From positions 69,639,556 through 69,703,555 of the forward strand of contig CM049310.1 in the NCBI GenBank assembly GCA_026874595.1: a stretch of 64,000 bases of DNA. The letters run 5' to 3'. The stretch comes from Sipunculus nudus (lineage: Eukaryota; Annelida; Sipuncula; Golfingiida; Sipunculidae). Below are positions 59,223-64,000 of the stretch, one piece after another (within the stretch, counting starts at the first letter, position 1; each line of letters opens with the position of its first letter). Both the position numbers and the translations under genes were made by a program. The notes below the pieces were generated by a model. That model saw only the letters and a list, made by a program, of their open reading frames with translations, was not told where the DNA came from and searched no databases.

Positions 59223-59286
59223 TATAGAGAAGTGACATACCTGCCAAGTACAGGAAGAATATCCCCCATGCCAAGCACAGCCGCAT
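45908..59286 (-). CDS. SRCR-SRCR-ZP domain surface protein, nine exons
   Basis: Exons, right to left: 59286-59241, 51697-51544, 50596-50352, 50022-49869, 49251-49055, 48537-48347, 47974-47558, 46870-46566, 45993-45908. They encode about 597 residues: signal peptide (about 1-17), SRCR 1 (about 20-125), a Thr-rich linker (about 126-148), SRCR 2 (about 150-258), a ZP domain (about 269-510), the furin-type site RAKR (near 530), and a hydrophobic C-terminus (about 575-597). SRCR domains usually bind ligands or microbes and ZP modules polymerise, as in DMBT1-like proteins. All junction phases agree except 48347/47974, where one base is out of frame. Start: ATG at 59286 opening a clear signal peptide. 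Confidence 0.88.
46566..46870 (-). CDS. SRCR-ZP exon 8: end of ZP domain and furin site
   Basis: Acceptor TGCTTCCAG, donor AATG|GTACGT. Encodes [36 protein letters not shown] and [12 protein letters not shown] is a dibasic furin-type site where ZP proteins are usually cleaved before polymerising. The segment after it ([10 protein letters not shown]) could serve as an external hydrophobic patch. Phase 2 in, phase 1 out. Confidence 0.9.
47558..47974 (-). CDS. SRCR-ZP exon 7: central ZP domain
   Basis: Acceptor CACCTCCAG, donor GACAA|GTGAGT. Encodes [37 protein letters not shown], then the ZP-C start with [16 protein letters not shown] and [13 protein letters not shown], and [15 protein letters not shown] is a potential N-glycosylation sequon. 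The open frame begins one base into the exon (phase 2 in), which does not match exon 6. Confidence 0.9.
47998..48165. repeat. (GA)n microsatellite
   Basis: About 165 bases of GA-rich repeat (plus strand), with GACA variants at its right. It lies in the intron between SRCR-ZP exons 6 and 7, only about 25 bases from the exon 7 acceptor, so on the transcript it forms a long CT-rich tract in front of that acceptor. Confidence 0.93.
48347..48537 (-). CDS. SRCR-ZP exon 6: start of the ZP domain
   Basis: Acceptor TTTTCTAG, donor GGGAG|GTATGA. Encodes [20 protein letters not shown], a conserved ZP-N start, then [23 protein letters not shown]. Exactly phase 0 at its end, whereas the next exon needs two bases carried over. 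A run of five A lies 8-12 bases before the donor; one base fewer there would restore the frame. Confidence 0.85.
49055..49251 (-). CDS. SRCR-ZP exon 5: second half of SRCR 2
   Basis: Acceptor GGTAG (49253-49252), donor GGAGG|GTGAGT. Encodes [35 protein letters not shown] and EAAGVSC. A second AG six bases downstream (after CCCTAG, exon start 49245) would be equally in frame and remove two residues. The polypyrimidine tract is poor because an AAT repeat lies upstream. Phase 2 in, phase 1 out. Confidence 0.9.
49265..49302. repeat. (ATT)n microsatellite
   Basis: Twelve or so ATT units immediately upstream of the exon 5 acceptor on the minus strand. Confidence 0.9.
49869..50022 (-). CDS. SRCR-ZP exon 4: first half of SRCR 2
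   Basis: Acceptor TGTGCAG, donor ATAA|GTAAGT. Encodes [39 protein letters not shown] and RMLCY. It is 154 nt, exactly the length and phase of exon 2, showing domain duplication with intron conservation. Confidence 0.92.
50352..50596 (-). CDS. SRCR-ZP exon 3: second half of SRCR 1 and Thr-rich linker
   Basis: Acceptor TGTGCAG, donor ATCT|GTACGT. Encodes [36 protein letters not shown] and [11 protein letters not shown], closing the SRCR fold. A linker [20 protein letters not shown], probably O-glycosylated, follows. Phase 2 in, phase 1 out. Confidence 0.93.
50622..50672. repeat. (AT)n microsatellite
   Basis: Alternating TA, 26 bases upstream of the exon 3 acceptor in transcript direction. Confidence 0.9.
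51085..51330 (-). repeat. AGGTTC-rich small repeat
   Basis: Words such as AGGGGTTCCAC, AGAACCTTTGAAGAGGTTCT and GGAACCTCTGCAGGTTCC recur in both orientations, giving a foldable segment inside the SRCR-ZP intron. The origin is unknown; it could be a small MITE. Confidence 0.4.
51544..51697 (-). CDS. SRCR-ZP exon 2: first half of SRCR 1
   Basis: Acceptor GCTGTAG, donor TTCAC|GTGAGT. Encodes [20 protein letters not shown], then [18 protein letters not shown] and [10 protein letters not shown], the signature N-terminal half of an SRCR domain. NGT sequons occur twice. Phase 1 in, phase 2 out. Confidence 0.93.
51767..52080. repeat. Cluster of (AT)n microsatellites
   Basis: Two long runs (about 51767-51829 and 51974-52070), separated by 140 bases, upstream of exon 2 in the SRCR-ZP gene. 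Confidence 0.9.
52081..53700 (-). other. SRCR-ZP intron 1 sequence, left part
   Basis: Noncoding. A direct repeat of AAGCATTCATATATGGAGCG occurs at about 52802 and 52843. C-rich runs lie at 52252-52264 and 52864-52912. A copy of a dispersed element (CAAAGTGGGTATACGTTTAT, about 53335) lies in the opposite orientation to that near 58675. Confidence 0.5.
53706..55190. mobile_element. Putative non-autonomous DNA element with TAATTACA-rich ends
   Basis: Inverted ends: CAGAGTTGGGGCCAATTACA at 53706 and, on the other strand from 55190, CAGGGTTGGGGTAATTGTAG. For about 150 bases inside each end the sequence is made of TTACAATTAC-like words. The flanking 8-mers (TCCCCCAA, CCTCCGAC) do not match clearly, so TSD support is missing. 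No transposase frame was found in 1485 bp. Confidence 0.6.
55383..55463. repeat. Long (AT)n microsatellite
   Basis: About 80 bases of alternating TA, among the longest in the window. Confidence 0.92.
55464..57600 (-). other. SRCR-ZP intron 1 sequence, right-centre part
   Basis: AT-rich noncoding sequence with short CA/TA tracts near 56070 and 57378. No exon is needed here because exons 1 and 2 join in phase. I see no definable element. Confidence 0.5.
57610..58365 (+). repeat. Triplicated interspersed repeat ending GGTGAGCTAAAAA
   Basis: Three diverged units (about 57620-57740, 57920-58045, 58150-58275) share GTGACCTTGACCTTTTGATC-like starts, ACAATACAT, and GGTTGCCGAGTTATA ends. The block closes with GACGACGCCGACGCCGGGGC and TTCCGGTGAGCTAAAAA, which looks like an element terminus. 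Related fragments lie at 40060-40460. Noncoding. Confidence 0.6.
58610..58770. repeat. Dispersed repeat fragment and G run
   Basis: ACGGGGATGAATGTATACCC with CTGGCGCAGGCAA at 58660-58702 matches 41468-41506 (same strand) and a fragment near 53330 (inverted). A run of about 19 G follows at 58747-58765. Confidence 0.55.
59159..59222. repeat. (AT)n microsatellite beside exon 1
   Basis: About 62 bases of alternating TA starting 19 bases inside intron 1 of the SRCR-ZP gene. Confidence 0.92.
59241..59286 (-). CDS. SRCR-ZP exon 1: signal peptide
   Basis: ATG at 59286-59284 with A at -3, encoding [15 protein letters not shown], a classic signal peptide, then donor GCAG|GTATGT. Phase 1 out. An acceptor-like TTTTATTCTAG lies upstream near 59389 on the minus strand, so a 5' UTR intron is possible. 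The next coding exon is 7.5 kb away. Confidence 0.85.
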
Positions 59287-61105
59287 TTTCGTGTCTTATG
59301 GTAAACCCTGGCAGATCTGAGAGCTTTGACTGGTAATATCGTGAACTCCGAGAAACTGCCAAGCAAACCCTTGCTCCTAAATACCTAGAATAAAACAGCG
59401 AGTTACGGCTTCATTACATGTTGATTTGTACAGTGTATAATCTTATGACATGCTCCGCGTGACCCCGACATACCTGGTTCGTTCACGGTTTGTATGGCTC
59501 ACCGCCCAGGTGACGTATACATGGCTACACAACTCTCAGGTCAACCCACGCGCTACGCGCCAACAAGTCATCGCATATCATAACCACAGTGTTTTGAAAT
59601 GGATATATATGTTCAGGTCTGAATACCACAAGGTTCTAGCGGAATATGATACGGAAATCCCTTCATAGTGAAGTGCATGCTACAACTAAAAGCCTTACTT
59701 TAAATAAGGTGAGCGAGCTTAAATATCAAATATGCTATAATTATGAAAATATGATACGGATATAATAATTCAAGGCCACGCATTTACCTTTACATGTGTC
59801 AGGAATGCAGGAAAACCCAGATGGACGGACGGTGACTGAAATTGACCTCTGACCTAGCTGCCTGTTGTTATGGTAACAGGATCAATGGCGGGGACGCTCG
59901 CACTATGAGTTGTACAGGTACGGGCGTGCTTGGTTGACGTCTCGCCCCGATCTTTACCGCGTACTACGGTACCCTCTCATCCTCAGTGTTAACAATACCC
60001 CGTTTTATGTGCGCTCTTATTTACACTTAACGGGCCAGGCCTGGAACGAACCCAGCGCCAAGCGATGCAGAAATGAGCCAGAATATGTGCATACAAATTA
60101 AGGTAACCGCTACGTGCTGAAGCAGAACAGACTGTTATGGGCGCGTATTATAACAGTGCTGGTTTGATATGTCGCCTGCAGCCCACCATGTCGCCAGTAA
60201 TCTATATTTAGATCAATCCCAGCCCAGCAAACATTCAATGAGACAAGCCGGAACCCGTCAGACCGAACAGTGCTCATCTTTCACTGGACACGTTTTATCA
60301 TTCCTGTACTTTTTCTGCCCATACCTGAGCACAACAAGGTAGGCACGTTCATCTATTAATTAAGCCCTAGTTTATTCATGCCCGTGATTGATTTTCAGGT
60401 CGCTTCATTAGCTGACCCCTGCGGACACGCCCACTTCGCTGGAATCCCTCTGCGCACTTGTTAATGCTTATATCGATTGCTCGTCAGGTATGACTAATTA
60501 TTCAGGTATCCACGTTGATCCGGAGGGTATTCCCACTGACAGATAATTCTCTGTCTTGCAAGCTTTGTACTCCTCTCATTAACACAGGCAGGAACCTCCA
60601 CTGTAATACACGGAATTCACTTAAATCTAAGGTGAGCGATAATAGCTAGGACAGGTAGCACTTTTAACTTAATTTTCATTCGTCTTAGTTCCAGCGTACA
60701 CCGATTATGCTATATGTATGGTTAGTTCATATATATCATATATGATTACATAATGCAGTGCATTTACTATTTTACAGGTTAATACTTATATTGATTATTT
60801 AACATGCATCTTTTTCACATGAGATATGATATCTAAGCCAGAGTTAGGGGTTATATTCGAGAGAGAGAGAGAGAGTTTTTGTTATGTGGAAATATGTGAG
60901 GTGTATAAAATATTATATTTATTTGTGAACATAAAATACCTGTTAAACGGGAACTATAACATATATGTTATTACTATCAGATCACACGAAGAGGGATCTG
61001 GGATACATATATTAAGCGTTTGGTTTTAAACATATTCATCGTGGATCCGTATGGGTCTGTTTGTTCTTATTATGTTTATATTATTGTAGTGTAATTAACA
61101 AAATA

Positions 61106-61150
<45 letters not shown>

Positions 61151-61882
61151 ATGATTTAACTTGCAGTAAACCATACGGCACACATGTAGTATTTGTTATA
61201 TATAAAGTCTTATCCAACAGTTTTAAAGGCAGTGTTATTGAAAGCCGGTTTCGGTAAATATGTATTAGTTATAAAATATCATAAGTAGCAACAAACACTC
61301 GGTGTACGAATTCCAGATCTGACTGTTTAAATAACCCTACTGTGTTGGGAGCCAAGCCCAGCGTACAAATGTGTACAGTAAATAGCTATGTTTAATAGAT
61401 CCGTATGGCAATACAGTTTTCTGTGCACGTTATCCAGTGGTAATAAGCCTAAGAGTATTTGAGTGGAGGATATGCTAGTTTACTTTTGCATTACTCATTT
61501 CTGAAAAAATACATGAACGTTGTTTTAAATGTATACAAAACTCCTTTCAGATTAGAAGAAACCGCACTCGAGTTGAAGACACAAACTGTTAGGACATGTC
61601 ATGCGACTAATTAAGACTCCGCCTATATGCTTTGTCGCCCACGTGAGGGGGTGAACCTTCGGTGATCGTTTCTTTATGGCATTACGTTGTATGGGTTGTA
61701 CAGGCGGATGATTACTCTTTAAGTGATCATTAAGTCGGGTGTACCATCTCAAGTATACTTCTGTCAAGTATAACCCCCTGGGATAGACGTTTGCTCAAAC
61801 CTGAGAGGGGCTTGGTTCGGGGTTATTTGTACCTGCATGTACACATGATAAACCAGGAGAATCTTTTACACAACCTGTCACC
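59287..61882. other. Divergent intergenic region between SRCR-ZP and EGF-like genes
   Basis: The two genes point away from each other across 2.6 kb, so both promoters or 5' UTR exons should lie here. I could not place a convincing TATA box or start site. A (GA)n run of about 35 bases lies at 61111-61145 and a short one at 60859-60874. No other gene was found. Confidence 0.55.
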
Positions 61883-61979
61883 ATGGTAACAACATCCTGC
61901 CTCCTCCTCTTCATCCTGATTACCCTGGGTCACGTGACTTGCCAGGACCCGGATGGAGGAGGAACCAAACCCCAGCAAA
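61883..61979 (+). CDS. EGF-like gene exon 1: signal peptide
   Basis: 32 codons plus one base. ATG is chosen for its strong context and the immediate hydrophobic signal core LLLFILITLG; the likely cleavage is near HVTCQD. Donor A|GTGAGT. Confidence 0.85.
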
Positions 61980-63701
61980 GTGAGTTAATACTTTTCACAC
62001 AATCTTATGTTATTCCTTAACATGATAGTATTTCATATATGCACATTCAGCAAATGTTTTACAAATGGCATAAGAAATTTATCATTCATTTATTATTGCG
62101 ATTATTAAGATATATTTGTAAATGTCTTTTATTTAATTTTAACATAGTGCTTTAGTATATAATATATGACTTAATACTTTAGGCATATCTTAATTTAAGA
62201 TACTCCAAAGGGATTTCTGTTTACATGTTTGACCTATATCCAAAACGAAAAACTGAATAAATTATCTCCACAGAGGAGAGAAGAAAAGTAATTCGTATTT
62301 CATATATGCACATTCAGCAAATGTTTTACAAATGGTATAAGATTTTTATCAGTCATTTATTATTGCGATTATTAAGATATATTTTAAATGTCTTTTATTT
62401 AATTTTAACATAGTGCTTTAGTGTATAATATATGACTTAATACTTTAGGCATATCTTAATTTAAGATACTTCAAAGGGACTTCTGTTTACATATTTGACC
62501 TATATCCAAAACGAAAAACTGAATAAATTATCTCTATAAAGGAGAGAAGAAAAGTAAATATGGATTGTAATAACCACATCAGTTATAAACGATAGTGTCT
62601 ATTTCTTTAACATATGTTTAATATATGAGCTGTAGTTCGCTTTATTGGTCCTTGGTCTAATCTAAATACTTCATGTACCAGCCTGCTTCGTAATATCTGC
62701 TCAGAAACCCAGGTATTAATATACGTGCCTGTGCATTTAGGATAAGCGCATTTGTGCCAGCCAGTGTAAAACACTGCATTTTCACATATCCGCTCTCAGG
62801 GCATTATAGTCCTGGGGTATATAATCGAAAATATGGATATACTCATAATTCATGGATATTTAAGGAGTTACATAATGATATTAATAACATATGTAATGCT
62901 ATACATGGCCTTTCGCTGGTAAACATTATGTTATATGTCAGCGAACGTTTTCCCGCGGAACGTTTTGTTTGATTTTAAATAATTTATATTGGCCATAGTG
63001 AATGTAGCATTAGTAGAAGTAGTAGTAGTAGTAGTAATAATAATAAAAGAAGTAGAAGAAGTACTAGTAGTGGTGGTAGAAGTAGCAGTATTTCATTAGA
63101 GATGCATGCAACTTTAGATTTACATCTTGGATTGAACCTTCAGTCCCTATTCCCTTTTATTGTCAAAATATGTGACATTATTTAAATAAAGGAAAATAAT
63201 CGCGAAATATTAATGGACAGTATCAGATAGGTCCGACTCTTTATACAAGTATTAAAAAAAGTGCCAGTGATATAGTACGAATACATCTGTTCCACGAATA
63301 TTAGCACTGCGCATTATCCTTAAAAGATATATTATTTTGTTTTTATTATTTGAGAAATAACAAACATGATATTTAGTGTCAGTCATTAGCAACATATGTC
63401 GCTAGTGGGGTGTAATCATAATTGACTTTTATCAAATCTGATATTTTGTCTTACATAAATAATACCTGATGTTTTTGACAGTATGTGTTTTTTACATCAC
63501 TACTTGATATAAACCGGCCTTTTTGTCAATGTTTCAGCCTGCCCGCCGGGTTACTTCGGAACCAATTGTACCGGTGAGTGTCACTGTTTGAACGGTCCTG
63601 ATCAGTGTGAGCAGGCAGAGCTACAGGGATACTGCCTTGACTACCAGTGTGACAGGGGCTGGACAGGAAAGCCTTACTGCCAGGAAGGCAAGTCCCAGTA
63701 A
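61883..63701 (+). CDS. Secreted EGF-like protein, first two exons (gene may continue past the window)
   Basis: Exon 1 (61883-61979) begins at an ATG in the strong context CACCATGG and encodes the signal peptide MVTTSCLLLFILITLGHVTC, then a Gly-rich DPDGGGTKPQQ. Donor CAAA|GTGAGT, phase 1. Exon 2 (from 63538, acceptor GTTTCAG) encodes an EGF-like module: CPPGYFGTNCTGECHC, CEQAELQGYC, DYQCDRGWTGKPYCQ. It either ends at a GC donor (GAAG|GCAAGT, 63687), giving a phase 1-1 exon typical of EGF modules, or runs four more codons to TAA at 63699-63701, giving a protein of about 86 residues. The family resembles multi-EGF surface or secreted proteins of molluscs; function unassigned. Confidence 0.8.
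62027..62557 (+). repeat. Tandem duplication, period about 266 bp, two units
   Basis: Unit 1 (about 62027-62291) and unit 2 (about 62294-62557) both run from TATTTCATATATGCACATTC through TAATACTTTAGGCATATC to GAGAGAAGAAAAGTAA with few differences. It lies in intron 1 of the EGF-like gene and is recent compared with other duplications here. Confidence 0.9.
63004..63090. repeat. (AGT/AGA/AAT)n imperfect trinucleotide tract
   Basis: A patchwork of AGT, AAT and AGA triplets inside the EGF-like gene intron. Confidence 0.8.
63538..63687 (+). CDS. EGF-like gene exon 2: EGF-like module
   Basis: Acceptor GTTTCAG. Eight Cys in 50 residues with GYFG, the ECHC pair and RGWTGKPYC, as in laminin-type or MEGF-type repeats. 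The end at 63687 assumes a GC-AG intron; read through, the frame stops at 63701. Confidence 0.78.
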
Positions 63702-64000
63702 CGAGGGGGAAGGATCAGGGGGTTAAGATCAATCACACGTATAAATCCCAAAATAGTATCATAAAACCCGTTAGCTTATAAGAAAATATTTGTATAAATG
63801 TTGGAGAAACTGGTACCATTTCTTGGCATATTACTTTTTTATTTATCTTCCCACGAAATAGCAGAAGTTGTGTAATTTTAAAAGAAGCAGTATAGCCATT
63901 TCTGCGGCCACTTTGTACTCTGCAGTGTCGTCGGTCACAGAAAAGAAAATATCCTGCGACAAAGAATTCTATACCTCAAGAAAAACTCAGTGTGTGTATT

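Overview
The window reads as animal nuclear DNA: AT-rich, long introns with GT-AG boundaries, very many (AT)n microsatellites and dense transposon debris. The gene families, a Gmr1-type Ty3/Gypsy element and the style of the dispersed repeats suggest a marine invertebrate, most likely a bivalve mollusc. That placement is inference; no species marker was identified.

Layout. (1) 1-10021, minus strand: two head-to-tail copies of one Ty3/Gypsy LTR retrotransposon sharing the LTR between them (unit 5926 bp). The left copy is cut by the window edge. Integrase lies upstream of reverse transcriptase, the copia-like order of the Gmr1 group. (2) 10678-42642, plus strand: the last eight exons of an SLC5 sodium/glucose cotransporter gene. 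Their reading phases join perfectly and encode about 444 residues up to the stop; the N-terminal third must lie left of the window, so the retrotransposon array sits antisense inside an intron of this gene. The first visible exon is followed by a 17.7-kb intron holding a candidate solo LTR, a LINE 3' fragment, a three-level nest of DNA transposons with target-site duplications at every level, an inverted repeat pair and a 1.2-kb minisatellite of 20-bp units. (3) 45908-59286, minus strand: a nine-exon gene for a secreted or membrane-anchored protein with signal peptide, two SRCR domains, a Thr-rich linker, a ZP domain, a furin-type site and a hydrophobic C-terminus. It lies tail-to-tail with SLC5. 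One intron joins incompatible phases, so the model has one unexplained frame break. (4) 61883-end, plus strand: the first two exons of a gene with a signal peptide and an EGF-like module, divergent from the SRCR-ZP gene across 2.6 kb.

The SLC5 protein should carry sugar or a similar solute into cells with sodium. The SRCR-ZP and EGF products look like extracellular or cell-surface proteins, perhaps of immune or matrix type. Nothing ties the three genes into one pathway. No CRISPR array, operon, rRNA or convincing tRNA was seen.
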